From NCBI RefSeq assembly GCF_014358015.1, contig NZ_JACONV010000001.1:310001-374000 (forward strand): DNA of 64,000 nucleotides. Reading direction: 5' to 3'. Within the stretch, counting starts at the first letter, position 1. Every line of letters starts with the position of its first letter. A program made the translations under genes and the position numbers. The notes beneath the pieces were generated by a model, which made no database searches, was not told where the DNA came from, and was given only the letters and a program-made list of their open reading frames with translations. Positions 44,266 to 53,662 of this stretch are shown one piece after another. The stretch comes from Pseudomonas triticifolii (GTDB taxonomy: Bacteria > Pseudomonadota > Gammaproteobacteria > Pseudomonadales > Pseudomonadaceae).

Positions 44266-44285
44266 TGATCAAACGTTCTTGATCA
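44266..44285. repeat. TGATCAA inverted repeat before the dehydrogenase
   Basis: TGATCAA (44266-44272) and TTGATCA (44279-44285) are separated by six bases in the SDR-dehydrogenase gap. CAAGTGAT also occurs twice nearby. It may be a regulator site inside the operon. Confidence 0.4.
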
Positions 44286-44312
44286 GGCGCATATTTTCTG
44301 ACGACCCCGTCG

Positions 44313-45083
44313 TTACCGCATCAACCAACCGCCCGCTACATCAACGACTTGGCCTGTAATGAAATCGCTTTCATTCGACGTGAGAAAACACGCCGCCCTG
44401 GCTACTTCAAGCGGTGTTCCCAGCCGACGTAATGGCGTCTCATCGACAACCGCCTGGTTGGCTTGCGCTGAGACAGTTTTGAGTAACGGGGTTTCGATCC
44501 GACCGGGTGCCAATGCATTAGCCGTGATCCCGAACGGCCCCAGTTCACCGGCCAGATGACGGGTAAAACCAATGATGGCGGCCTTGGTAGCGCTGTAGTG
44601 AGCAGCCACAATCGGTAAAAATGCGCTACCTGCCACTGAGGACATATTGACGATGCGGCCAAAGCCACGCTCCACCATGCCAGGCGTCAGAACCCGAACA
44701 AGGTTGAATGAACCATTGAGGTTGATGTTGACCACTCGCTGCCATTCTTCAGGCGTCATTTCCCAAATCGGCGCGGGAGCACCGTCGTGCTTTGGCGAAA
44801 TCCCGGCGTTGTTGATCAAGGTGTCGATCGGGCCCAACTCCTGACTCAAACGCTCACAGGCTTCTGCACAGGCTTGGTAATCACCCACATCGGCTTTTGC
44901 CCACCCGACGGTAAACCCGGCCTCACGCAGTAGCTCAGCCTGTTGCTGCACCTTCACTGCATCGGAATCGATCAAGGCGACAGCGGCGCCTTCCTGACAA
45001 TACAACTCAGCGATGGCAGCACCAATGCCGCCACCAGCGCCAGTGACCAAAACGACGCGCCCGGAGTGTCTGGAATTTGTCAT
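44313..45083 (-). CDS. SDR-family oxidoreductase
   Basis: 256 residues, a classical short-chain dehydrogenase: VTGAGGGIGAAIAE cofactor site, NNAGIS, catalytic Ser in SSVAGS and the YSATK pair, plus the C-terminal GQVVDVAGGWLMR. The acidic residue after the second strand (ALIDSDA) suggests NAD. It is co-directional with the ABC-transporter genes, 57 bp after livF, and presumably handles a hydroxy/keto step of the imported compound. Confidence 0.9.
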   Translation of the reverse strand: MTNSRHSGRVVLVTGAGGGIGAAIAELYCQEGAAVALIDSDAVKVQQQAELLREAGFTVGWAKADVGDYQACAEACERLSQELGPIDTLINNAGISPKHDGAPAPIWEMTPEEWQRVVNINLNGSFNLVRVLTPGMVERGFGRIVNMSSVAGSAFLPIVAAHYSATKAAIIGFTRHLAGELGPFGITANALAPGRIETPLLKTVSAQANQAVVDETPLRRLGTPLEVARAACFLTSNESDFITGQVVDVAGGWLMR

Positions 45084-45140
45084 AGCAAGTTCTCATCGTT
45101 GTTGCGGATTTAATAAGTGCACAGCCAAGAATCGACTCGA

Positions 45141-45845
45141 TCAGAGCCCGAGGTAGGCGCGCTTGACATGCGGGTTATCGAGAAGCTCCTGGCCCGTGCC
45201 GCTCAGCACCACCTCGCCGTTTTCAAGTACGTAGCCTCGATGCGCGATACGCAGGGTATGGACGATGTTTTGCTCGACAATCAGCACGGTTGTTCCCAAC
45301 TCTAGAATTTTGCTGATGATCTCGAAAACCTGTGAAACCAAGAGGGGTGATAAACCCAGGGACGGTTCGTCGAACATCAAAAGCTTGGGTTCGGCCATCA
45401 GGCCACGTGCAATGGCAACCATCTGTTGCTCACCACCCGAGAGCGTTCCCGCGTTCTGATCCAGGCGCTCACGAACCCGTGGAAAGAGATCAAGAACATC
45501 GTCGAGACGCTGTTTGTAACCCTTGCGAGCGCTGCGCTTGTAGGCGCCCATCAATAGGTTGTCGCGCACGCTGATGAACGGAAACAACTGACGCCCTTCC
45601 GGTATCAACGTCAGGCCAGCATCGACAATTTGATCCGGGCGATTTCCGTCAATGCGCTGCCCTTCGAACTCGATAGTGCCCTGGGAGGGAGTAACGATTC
45701 CGCACAGGCTGCGCAAGGTCGTGGTTTTACCCGCTCCGTTCGCACCGACGATGGTGACGACCTCACCGGCATTGACCTCGAAAGAGACCCCACGAAGAAT
45801 TTCAGTACCGCCATAGCCGCAATGGATGTTGTTGAGCTTAAGCAT
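45141..45845 (-). CDS. livF: Branched-chain-type ABC transporter ATPase 2
   Basis: 234 residues with Walker A GANGAGKTT, signature LSGGEQQM, Walker B LLMFDEPSLGLSP and the LivF-type end (ELLDNPHVKRAYLGL). It is one ATPase of a HAAT-family importer. It overlaps the LivMG fusion by eight bases. The start ATG at 45845 gives the normal LivF N-terminus (MLKLNNIHCGYGG). Although the family is named for amino acids, many members import aromatic or other acids, so the gene symbol marks the family only. Confidence 0.92.
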   Translation of the reverse strand: MLKLNNIHCGYGGTEILRGVSFEVNAGEVVTIVGANGAGKTTTLRSLCGIVTPSQGTIEFEGQRIDGNRPDQIVDAGLTLIPEGRQLFPFISVRDNLLMGAYKRSARKGYKQRLDDVLDLFPRVRERLDQNAGTLSGGEQQMVAIARGLMAEPKLLMFDEPSLGLSPLLVSQVFEIISKILELGTTVLIVEQNIVHTLRIAHRGYVLENGEVVLSGTGQELLDNPHVKRAYLGL

Positions 45846-47619
45846 GGCTGTACTCCTTGCCGAGATAGGCTTCGATGACCTGTGGATTGCTGATGACATC
45901 CTTCGGCGCGCCTTGCATGAGAACGGTTCCGGAGCTGATCACGATGATCCGGTCCGACAGGCTCATCGTTGCTTGCATGAGATGTTCGATCATCAAAACA
46001 CTGACCCCTGAATCGCGGACTCTGCGAATAACAGCTATCGCCTTGGCCACATCCGTTGGGTTGAGTCCGGCCATCACTTCATCCAGCAACAAAATTCGTG
46101 GACGAGTTGCCAGAGCACGGGCCATTTCAAGTCGCTTCATCCCGCCAACGGTTAGGTTGCGTGCCCGAGTGTCCAGCAGGCTGGAGAGTTCGGTCAGTTC
46201 CGCCACTTGCTCCGCGACCGCTCTCGCCTCCTTTGCATCAGCCGTATGCATGAAGGCACCCAACATGATATTTTCGCAGACACTGAGATCAGCGAACGGT
46301 TGAACAATCTGAAAGGTGCGTCCGATACCGGCTTTCGCGAACTCGGCCGGGCTGCTCGGGGTAACCCATTCACCATTGCGCAAGCGAACCCTGACCTGGC
46401 CTTTGGAGGGCAAAAGGAAACCAGAGAGCTGATTGAATACCGTGGTCTTACCCGCGCCATTTGGACCGATCACACCGACAATTTCACCTTCGGCCAAGCT
46501 CAGCGACACATCGTTGGTCGCATGCAGTCCGCCAAAGAATTTGTGGAGATTTTCAGAAACCAGAATAGGCTCGCCGATCATTACCGATTGCGGTTCAGGC
46601 GCTTGGGATTTAATTGACCGGGTAGCAACCGTAACGGGCCGACGTCCACCGGGTAATGAGTCGATCCAGCCAAATACACGTGCCCCAAATCGCCCCACCA
46701 AACCCTGCGGAATAGTGAGTACCACGACGACCAGCACAATGCCGTAGACCAGACCATGAACACCACTGCCCATATCGCCCAGCCAACCGCGCGCAAGCTC
46801 CGCCAGTGGCAATACCAATAACGTACCAATCAACGGCCCCGAGACAGTCCCCAGTCCTCCAATCAGAGCGAACATCGCAATCTGAATCGACATATCCAGC
46901 GAGAACATTGAACCGGGCTCAATAAAGGTCAGGTACATCGCATGGAAACTGCCCACCAGACTGGTAAGGAATGCCGATAAGACGACCGCAATCAGTTTGA
47001 CTTTGACCGAATTCACGCCGACCGCGTGCGCGGCGTCCTCGCGTTCGCGAACAGCAATCAGGTAATAACCCAATCGCGAATTTTTGATTTTCCAGGACAC
47101 CGCCAGGCTAATGATCAGAAAGCCAAAGGCGATCAGCAAATAGGGCCAGCGCGGGCGAAACAACATCCACTCGACGCCCAACTTGAGGGGTACACCCAAA
47201 CCGGCAGCACCGCCGGTGACGTCATGTTGATTGATGGCCATCAACCGCACAACTTCGAGGACCGCAATCGTCGCCAAGGCAAAAAACGGTCCGCGTAATC
47301 TGAAACAAGGCCAACTGATTAACACGGCCACAATTGACGACAGGATCGCGCCAACGAACATCCCGATCCAGGGACTGATGCCAAAGTTGATGATCAGCAG
47401 CGTGGTTGTATAAGCCCCCGCGCCATAAAACACCGCATGACCCAGTGAGAGCTGACCGGCAAAACCTCCGACAATGTTCCACGCACTCGCGAGCGCCGCA
47501 TAACTGCAAATCAAGATGAACAAGTGATAAACGAAAGGAGAGCCCGCCGTCAGCGGAATGACCAACAGCAACGCCAGAACCAACACACTGACATAAACAC
47601 GCGGATGCAGAATATTCAT
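45838..47619 (-). CDS. LivM permease-LivG ATPase fusion
   Basis: 593 residues. The N-terminal half (about 1-330) is a LivM-type permease with about eight to ten membrane segments and the VREREDAAHAVGVN loop. The C-terminal half (about 355-590) is a LivG-type ATPase with Walker A GPNGAGKTT, Walker B LLLDEVMAGLN and a degenerate signature LTVGGMKRLEM. Such fusions are common in catabolic HAAT importers. Start ATG at 47619 has AAGGAG upstream. Confidence 0.92.
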   Translation of the reverse strand: MNILHPRVYVSVLVLALLLVIPLTAGSPFVYHLFILICSYAALASAWNIVGGFAGQLSLGHAVFYGAGAYTTTLLIINFGISPWIGMFVGAILSSIVAVLISWPCFRLRGPFFALATIAVLEVVRLMAINQHDVTGGAAGLGVPLKLGVEWMLFRPRWPYLLIAFGFLIISLAVSWKIKNSRLGYYLIAVREREDAAHAVGVNSVKVKLIAVVLSAFLTSLVGSFHAMYLTFIEPGSMFSLDMSIQIAMFALIGGLGTVSGPLIGTLLVLPLAELARGWLGDMGSGVHGLVYGIVLVVVVLTIPQGLVGRFGARVFGWIDSLPGGRRPVTVATRSIKSQAPEPQSVMIGEPILVSENLHKFFGGLHATNDVSLSLAEGEIVGVIGPNGAGKTTVFNQLSGFLLPSKGQVRVRLRNGEWVTPSSPAEFAKAGIGRTFQIVQPFADLSVCENIMLGAFMHTADAKEARAVAEQVAELTELSSLLDTRARNLTVGGMKRLEMARALATRPRILLLDEVMAGLNPTDVAKAIAVIRRVRDSGVSVLMIEHLMQATMSLSDRIIVISSGTVLMQGAPKDVISNPQVIEAYLGKEYSHA

Positions 47620-47629
47620 GACCTTCTCC

Positions 47630-48505
47630 TTATTCAGACCCGCGACCGGCACCGAATAGACCTGTCGGACGGAACACCAAAATGCCGAGGAAGATCGAAA
47701 AATAAACGACTTCCTTCAGGTCTGGAGCGATGTAGTAGCCCGCAAGGCTGTCCACGATTCCGATCAGCATTGAACCCATCAAAGCCCCCGACAGACTTCC
47801 AAGACCGCCGAGTACAACGATCACAAAGGCGGTCAGGACAAAGAACGTGCCTACCGTAGGGAAGACCGGGTATTGAGGCGCGATCAGGCCCGACGCAACG
47901 CCCAGGCAGGCACAGCCCAAACCGAATGCGAAGATGTAGATATTCTTCACGTTGACGCCCATCAACTGCGCCGCGTTGCGATGTTGCGCGGTGGCCCGCA
48001 CGGCTCGGCCCAGGAAGGTGTTTTGCAAAAACCACTGCAACCCCGCGACCAGAACCAGCGACATCGCGAAAGTGATCAACTGGCCACTGCTTGCGCGAAA
48101 GGCGCCAAGGCTTACCGTGCCGGTGCCAAAATTGACGTTCTGCACCGTCATGACGTCGGCACCGAATATCAATAGAGCGCCATTCATCAAAGCGATTGAG
48201 ACACCCACTGTCGCAAAAATCTGGATATGCCCTTCGGCACTAAGCAATGGCTGAATGATGAATCGCTGCATTGCGGCACCGGCAGCAAATAAAATGACCG
48301 TTGTGGGAATGATCGCCACATAGGGATGAATCCCAAAGTGAGCGTTCATCAAGTACACCGCATACAGACCGATCATCAAAAACTCGCCATGGGCGAAGTT
48401 GACCACCCTGACGATGCCGAAAATGAGCGTTAGGCCGATGCTGATAATGGCCAACGTGCCACCGAGCAATAGGCCGTTCAAAATGAGCTGGATGAAAATT
48501 TCCAA
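47630..48505 (-). CDS. livH: Branched-chain-type ABC transporter permease
   Basis: 291 residues, LivH-type integral membrane protein: LILNGLLLGGTLAIISIGLTL at the start, VNFAHGEFLMIGLYAVYLM, and FVIVVLGGLGSLSGALMGSML, the EAA-like loop region. It pairs with the LivM half of the fusion to form the translocation channel. It lies 72 bp after the binding protein gene and ten bases before the fusion. Confidence 0.92.
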   Translation of the reverse strand: MEIFIQLILNGLLLGGTLAIISIGLTLIFGIVRVVNFAHGEFLMIGLYAVYLMNAHFGIHPYVAIIPTTVILFAAGAAMQRFIIQPLLSAEGHIQIFATVGVSIALMNGALLIFGADVMTVQNVNFGTGTVSLGAFRASSGQLITFAMSLVLVAGLQWFLQNTFLGRAVRATAQHRNAAQLMGVNVKNIYIFAFGLGCACLGVASGLIAPQYPVFPTVGTFFVLTAFVIVVLGGLGSLSGALMGSMLIGIVDSLAGYYIAPDLKEVVYFSIFLGILVFRPTGLFGAGRGSE

Positions 48506-48576
48506 GGTTTGCGCCCTCTTTGCGAGCGAACGAATCCGCGAGACTCAGCGATCGAGCCCCGACTGGACTATTGGCT

Positions 48577-49788
48577 TCAGGGTTGGTCGGAAAAGCGGGC
48601 TTTTGTCACCGCAGCGGCTTCGGGGTAGACGGTTTTCAACACACCATCCTGCCATTGCATGATTGCCGTATTGGCTCGCTGGTTTTGACCGTTCTCACCG
48701 AACTTTGCCCCAATGCCGGCAGCCGTTGCGCCGACAGGAATATCCACACTCGCCACCGATGCGCGGATCGCATCACCCTCCAGTGACTGGCTTTTTTCCA
48801 TGGCATCGAGGAAGACTTTCGCACCGACATAGTTAATCAAGCTGTGACCTGAGCGCGGCTCGCTGCCGAAACGGTCTTTGTAGGCTTTGGCGAACGCACT
48901 GATACCTGGAGCGCCCTTTTCATTTGTTTGAAATTGAGGAAAGTCCACATCCAGAACGCCTTCCATATTTTCAACGCCGACAACCTTTACTGTGTCCTGC
49001 ATGGAATATCCGCCACCTGCGCCGATCACCGCTTTAGGTGTGTAACCGGCTTCACGGATTTGGCGGAAAAACAGCGTCGTATCGTTCTGGTAACTGGTCT
49101 GCAATACCACGTCCGCTTGTGCACCTTTCAGGCGAAGAATAAGCGACGAGAGGTCCACAGCTTTGGCTGAATAGGGAAGCACTTCGACCACATTCAACCC
49201 TTGCTCTTGCGCCAGCTGCTTCTGGAACCCGGCGATGGTTGTACCGTACAACGCATCCTCGTGGATGATGGCAATCTTGAGTTGCTTGGGGTCGATCTTG
49301 AGCGAGGGCCCGACGATTTGAGTAATCGCGGAGATGGTGCCTTCAGCGAAATTCCTGGCGGTTGGATTGCTTCGCATGACGTATTTCATGTCCCGCTCGG
49401 TAATGTTGTCGGAGACCGCACCCAGCTCGAAATAAGGCACGCCGGCCAGTTCGGTGACCTGCGTGGCAGCGAACGACAACGCAGAGGAATAGCTGCCGAA
49501 CACGGCGATGACATTTTCAACAGACGTCAGTTTGCGAGCGGCACCTACAGCTTGCCCTGCGTCAACAGCATCGGCTTTGAGTAGTTTTATCTGCTCGCCT
49601 TTCAAACCTCCGGCAGCGTTACGTTCTGCAACCGCTATTTCGACGCCGCGATAGCTTTCATCGCCGAGTAAAGCCAGAGAGCCGCTGAGGGGATAGAGCG
49701 CACCGATCTTGATGTCCGCGTGTGCGGCAATTGAAGTGCTCAGGCAAAGCATGACGGAGGCGGTTTTAACCCAGTTTTTTGTACTCAT
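48577..49788 (-). CDS. Branched-chain-type ABC transporter substrate-binding protein
   Basis: 403 residues. A signal peptide (MSTKNWVKTASVMLCLSTSIA, cleaved near AHA) leads into a type I periplasmic binding fold (IKIGALYPLSGSLALLGDES, GSYSSALSFAATQV, AIIHEDALYGTTIAG). It captures the substrate in the periplasm for the adjoining permease/ATPase genes. The start at 49788 has CAGGAG upstream. It is the first gene of the operon and is preceded by two LacI-like operator sites. Confidence 0.92.
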   Translation of the reverse strand: MSTKNWVKTASVMLCLSTSIAAHADIKIGALYPLSGSLALLGDESYRGVEIAVAERNAAGGLKGEQIKLLKADAVDAGQAVGAARKLTSVENVIAVFGSYSSALSFAATQVTELAGVPYFELGAVSDNITERDMKYVMRSNPTARNFAEGTISAITQIVGPSLKIDPKQLKIAIIHEDALYGTTIAGFQKQLAQEQGLNVVEVLPYSAKAVDLSSLILRLKGAQADVVLQTSYQNDTTLFFRQIREAGYTPKAVIGAGGGYSMQDTVKVVGVENMEGVLDVDFPQFQTNEKGAPGISAFAKAYKDRFGSEPRSGHSLINYVGAKVFLDAMEKSQSLEGDAIRASVASVDIPVGATAAGIGAKFGENGQNQRANTAIMQWQDGVLKTVYPEAAAVTKARFSDQP

Positions 49789-49827
49789 TGTTATCTCCTG
49801 GTTTGGCGCCAGCGCACTGGGACACCT

Positions 49828-49843
49828 ATTGAATCGCTTCATA
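49828..49843. promoter_or_regulatory. Secondary LacI-type operator candidate
   Basis: ATTGAATCGCTTCATA matches the perfect site at 49927 at 13 of 16 positions and keeps the TGAA/TTCA arms. It is about 40 bp upstream of the binding-protein start and 99 bp from the stronger site. Confidence 0.5.
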
Positions 49844-49926
49844 TCTTCACCTCAACCTTTGTGTAGGTCATTGTGCTTGTAGAAATGAAGCCTCCAATTT
49901 TAGATTTATTATTGGTCAAGCTCATT

Positions 49927-49942
49927 TATGAAGCGCTTCATA
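49927..49942. promoter_or_regulatory. LacI-type operator upstream of the ABC operon
   Basis: TATGAAGCGCTTCATA is a perfect 16-bp palindrome with the CG centre typical of LacI-family sites. It lies in the 356-bp gap between the hydrolase (ends 50145) and the ABC operon (starts 49788). The LacI-family gene at 40889 is the obvious candidate to bind it. No gene is supported in this gap. Confidence 0.65.
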
Positions 49943-50144
49943 TTTATCGCAAAATTATTAACGCTGTCAAGCGCCTATATAAGGATCGACAACCGGTAAA
50001 ACCTCAGCTTTTTCTTAGCAAACAGGCGCGAAAAAACCTCAAGGTGCCTGCGATACAGAGGCGCCTCAGACGAGGGATAAAGACTGTTCGTTCTCGTGAA
50101 AAGCGTGCGACTTCACGCCCTATGCACGAAAGAGAACTTTTCGT

Positions 50145-50981
50145 TCATACGCGTGGATCTGCGTAGAACTCGATGATGACAGGAAGTACCTGTTCGGGCG
50201 CTTCCAGGGTCGGGCTATGCCCTATCTTGCTCAGCCGAATCAGTTTCGAATTCGGCAGTTCTCGCTTCATCTCATCGGACCATGCTGGAGGCCGCGGCAT
50301 GTCCTCTTCACCGTTGATGATCAGCACCGGGATGCTGATCGATGACAGCAGTTCTACTGAACTGTCGCGGTGCATAACCCCTTTCATTGCAGGGCGAAGT
50401 GTTTTTGGCAACGCCTCAATGCGATCACGCCAGTAAGCCACCAATTCCTGCTTTCCCGGGTTGTTGCGCGTGCTCTTGCCGAACATCACTTCCATGGTCA
50501 TGTCGAGAATTTCGCCCGTAAAACCCTGCTTCCCAGCATCGACAACCCACTGCGCAAAACGCGCACCTTGCTCAGGCGGTTCGCCGCAGGCTGAGGACCC
50601 TGCGACCACCAGGGAGCGAAACAAATCCTGCTGCCTGGCGATGAGTCTAAATGCCACATCGCCGCCCATGGATTGCGCCATGACATTGATTTTCTTAAGC
50701 CCCATCTTTTCAATCAATGCCGCCATGTCATCAGCACACTCATCCATGGTGATGATGTCGACATCATGTAGGGCACTTTTGCCCTGCCCTCTAAAATCGG
50801 GTCGTACTACCCGATACTTGCCAGCCGCGGCCTGGACCAGACCATCAAACATCGTCCCATCAAGAAAGCAGGAGTGAAGGCAAAGAACGACTGGCAGGTC
50901 AGCTTCACCTGTGTCTTCGACCCATAGAGTCGTGCCATTGACCTGGATATTTTTACCGTGCGAATTGGTGACGTGTTGCAT
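50145..50981 (-). CDS. Alpha/beta-fold hydrolase
   Basis: 278 residues. The nucleophile Ser lies in MAQSMGGDVAF (A-x-S-x-G rather than G-x-S-x-G), the acid in INGEEDMP and the His in IGHSPTLEAPEQV; LCLHSCFLDGTMFDGL carries the oxyanion region. It resembles hydrolases acting on ring-fission products or enol-lactones. CAGGAG precedes the ATG at 50981. It follows the MFS gene by 83 bp and likely forms a two-gene unit with it, probably feeding the same catabolic route. Confidence 0.88.
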   Translation of the reverse strand: MQHVTNSHGKNIQVNGTTLWVEDTGEADLPVVLCLHSCFLDGTMFDGLVQAAAGKYRVVRPDFRGQGKSALHDVDIITMDECADDMAALIEKMGLKKINVMAQSMGGDVAFRLIARQQDLFRSLVVAGSSACGEPPEQGARFAQWVVDAGKQGFTGEILDMTMEVMFGKSTRNNPGKQELVAYWRDRIEALPKTLRPAMKGVMHRDSSVELLSSISIPVLIINGEEDMPRPPAWSDEMKRELPNSKLIRLSKIGHSPTLEAPEQVLPVIIEFYADPRV

Positions 50982-51064
50982 GTTGATTCTCCTGACATTA
51001 GACATCCCCGCGAGGGAATTTTTTATAAGTTGCAGGTGTGACATTTTCAGCCTGACCGACGATC

Positions 51065-52453
51065 TCAGCTCGCCATGTTGCAAGACACTTTGGAAACCAA
51101 CGCCTTATCATGCTTAAGAAACCAGCCCGTGGTTTCACGAGTGAAGAAGGCCGTCACAAACGCTGCGACGATCATCAGCCCGGAAATGAAATACAGGGCG
51201 TAGTTGTAGCCTGACACTTGATCGAAACCGCCACCGGCACCAATGAACATGCCAATCACAAAGGGGCCGAAGCCGCCTGCGTAAATGCCCACGTTGACAA
51301 TGGAACCCGCGATGCCCGTGGTGCCGGGCTTGGCCGAATCAAAGGCAATCGCATACAGCAGCGTATAAGGCGCGTTCATCGCAAACCCGGCAAACAGCTG
51401 GATACAGATCAGCCAGGTCAGGCTTACAGACGAAAATTTGAAGAGGTACATGCCGATTGCCAGCCAAGCGAACACGACGATCAGGCATAACTTGCGACCC
51501 AGCCGATCAGAGATCCAACCCCAAGCTATCTGACCGAGCCCTCCAGTGATGGTAAACAGCACCGAGTACGCAGCCGCTTCTGCGAAGTTGTAATGGGCCA
51601 CGAACGCCAGATATTGCGGCAACCAGAAACTGATCCCGAAATAGCCGACGATGGCGAGCATCGACACCAACGCGATGGTGCTGATATTGGGGTTGCGGAT
51701 GGCGGAGCGAAACGCACCTTCCGGAGCGACTACTGTTCCTTCCGCGGCACTCAGAGCCGGCACGGTTTCGCCTGCATCACGTACATGATCGACGAAAGAC
51801 TGATAGCGTTTTTTGGTGCAGAACAACCAATAGATCGAGAAAATGATGATCATCGGGACCGGGAACCACAGGAACGCCAGACGCCAGTTTTCAGGCCCAT
51901 AGGCATTCAGTAACGCACTGATAGCCAGACCACCGATCAGTGTGCCCCATGGATATCCCGTGTGATGAAGCCCTAGTGCAAAACCGCGTCGCTCGCGAGA
52001 CCACCACTCGGATAATGAAGTGACTTCGATAGCTTCACCGGCGCCACCGAAGGCGTGGGAAATCACTTGTAAGGCAACGAGCATGCCCAGTGATGCGGTC
52101 AGGAAATTCAACCCCGTCAAAAAGGTGAAAAGCGTGTAGGCAATGACGATCGGCAGGTGGCGATACTTCCTCATCCAGCCCTGACCGCCCTTGTCTGCCC
52201 AGATCATACAAGGCACGGCGATCAACGACGTAGCAATGGTGATGAAGGCTGCGAGCAAACCTGTCAGCTCAGCGCTGGTTTTGAATTCGCTCGTAATTGA
52301 GGGTAAAAGCATGAAGAACATCTGACGTGAGTTCGCGTCCATGGCATAGACCAGCCATAGCAACGCCATGGCTCCCCACGAAGCGCCTCCAGCTCCTTTG
52401 GAAACCCGCGCGAACGAGGGAACGGCACCAGCTTTTTCTTGAGCGAGGCCCAT
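51065..52453 (-). CDS. MFS transporter
   Basis: 462 residues with about twelve membrane segments. The N-terminal half has the loop-2/3 block GKG-type WADKGGQGWMRKY, and the centre has GHEW-like SLSEWWSRERRGFALGLHHTGYPWG, typical of the anion:cation or aromatic-acid symporter groups; the cytoplasmic loop between helices 6 and 7 is long (about 205-245). GGGAG precedes the ATG. It sits before the hydrolase gene, so it may import a related organic acid. Confidence 0.88.
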   Translation of the reverse strand: MGLAQEKAGAVPSFARVSKGAGGASWGAMALLWLVYAMDANSRQMFFMLLPSITSEFKTSAELTGLLAAFITIATSLIAVPCMIWADKGGQGWMRKYRHLPIVIAYTLFTFLTGLNFLTASLGMLVALQVISHAFGGAGEAIEVTSLSEWWSRERRGFALGLHHTGYPWGTLIGGLAISALLNAYGPENWRLAFLWFPVPMIIIFSIYWLFCTKKRYQSFVDHVRDAGETVPALSAAEGTVVAPEGAFRSAIRNPNISTIALVSMLAIVGYFGISFWLPQYLAFVAHYNFAEAAAYSVLFTITGGLGQIAWGWISDRLGRKLCLIVVFAWLAIGMYLFKFSSVSLTWLICIQLFAGFAMNAPYTLLYAIAFDSAKPGTTGIAGSIVNVGIYAGGFGPFVIGMFIGAGGGFDQVSGYNYALYFISGLMIVAAFVTAFFTRETTGWFLKHDKALVSKVSCNMAS

Positions 52454-52616
52454 AGGACTATCTCCCGCTGAATTTTATTTTTATTGTCCCTACTGATGAT
52501 GGTTGCAGAGCACTCATATCGTCGGGTTTGCAGGTGGCTACTGAACAATGAAAGTACTCGCAGCCACTGCGCGAAAGATTAAGGCTCGACGAGATTTGAT
52601 TGATATAGCTAGAAAA

Positions 52617-52881
52617 TCACACCTGCTTTGAATTTTTGGCACACGTAGATGTGTATACGGGGGACGGCAGCAGGCGGATATAGATCGTCGTCAGCGCTTT
52701 CTCACTGAGCTTGTCGTTTCGGGAAGCGTTTTGCCATCGTGCGCGCAATAGCACCATCGATCAGGACAGCCTCGTGCTCGCCGGAAATCAGCATTGGCGC
52801 ACTGTAGTGATCAACTGACTCCAGACACAGCATCAGGTTTTTTCCCGAATTGAGCGGGAGCCAGACCATCATGGACTTCAT
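52617..52881 (-). pseudogene. Frameshifted MBL-fold hydrolase remnant
   Basis: From the ATG at 52881 a 59-codon frame reads MVWLPLNSG..., then HYSAPMLISGEHEAVLIDG and ARTMAKRFP, the start of an MBL-fold metallo-hydrolase (the SGxHxAVLIDG block). It stops at 52702. In another frame from about 52715 the match continues as LSEKALTTIYI, which aligns with the next block of these proteins (GKTLTTIYISH), and then ends; the HxHxDH metal site is absent. A frameshift and truncation have therefore inactivated it. The assignment rests on short similarities only. Confidence 0.5.
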
Positions 52882-52902
52882 AACTTGAACCGGCCAGAGA
52901 GC

Positions 52903-53613
52903 CTATCCATTCAAACCCGCCACGGGGTGGTTACGTATTGACCCTGAGAGCAGTGCCTGCTGATTAACGAGATGCTGGTGGAGTCGATTGGCGTAATCGT
53001 CTCCCACGGCAGACATGACACTTGGCCTCTCAGCCAATGACGATCGCCACGCCGATACGCGAGGAAAGTCGTCAAAGATAGGCTGGAATATGACAGGGCT
53101 CAGCAAGTCAAAGTATCGAAAAGCAGGTGCAAACACCGCATCGACCATACTGAACGCTGATCCTGAAAAATAAGGCTCTTGATCTAGCTTATTCTCAAGC
53201 TGATGCAAGTTATGTCGAAGGGCAGCCTTTTTTACACCCGCCATTACAGGCTCTTGGGCATTGAGAAATTGCCAGGTATCAGCGAGCACCGCCACTCCGA
53301 ACTCCACCCAGGCACGCTGTTGTGCGCGTACAAGCGCGTCGTCGGAATAGAGGCTAACGCCACCCTGCGTTTCGTTGAGATATTCGCAAATGGCAGTGCT
53401 CTCGAACAGTATCGTGTCTGCTCTGTCTTGCAGCTCCACCTTGAGTAAAGGCTCCTTTCCCATTGGCGACAGCGCCAGGAACCAGTCTGGCTTGGCAGAG
53501 AGGTCGACGCTGATCCTCTCAAAGGGCAGCTGTTTTTCCAGGAGCACGATAGCTGCTCGTTGAACGAAAGGGCACAGAGGATGGCTGATGAGTGTCAGTT
53601 GAGCGTGCGGCAT
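52903..53613 (-). CDS. Glutathione S-transferase family protein
   Basis: 236 residues. The N-terminal thioredoxin-like half has ISHPLCPFVQRAAIVLLEKQ with the C-P-F active-site region, and MGKEPLLKVE plus FESTAICEYLNET, the glutathione-binding cis-Pro and E-S-T motif. The helical C-terminal half follows. The start at 53613 gives the family's N-terminus. It lies 49 bp after an SDR gene on the same strand. It could conjugate or reduce electrophiles; no specific substrate is evident. Confidence 0.87.
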   Translation of the reverse strand: MPHAQLTLISHPLCPFVQRAAIVLLEKQLPFERISVDLSAKPDWFLALSPMGKEPLLKVELQDRADTILFESTAICEYLNETQGGVSLYSDDALVRAQQRAWVEFGVAVLADTWQFLNAQEPVMAGVKKAALRHNLHQLENKLDQEPYFSGSAFSMVDAVFAPAFRYFDLLSPVIFQPIFDDFPRVSAWRSSLAERPSVMSAVGDDYANRLHQHLVNQQALLSGSIRNHPVAGLNG

Positions 53614-53662
53614 GGGAGGGCTCTCGGTTGGGCGGCGACGGGTAGAGTGAGTCCGGCTTTGG

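Noticed and set aside
49873..50166. 97-codon frame in the gap before the ABC operon
   Set aside because: It runs across the LacI-like palindrome, has no ribosome site and its sequence is Lys/Arg-rich without similarity.
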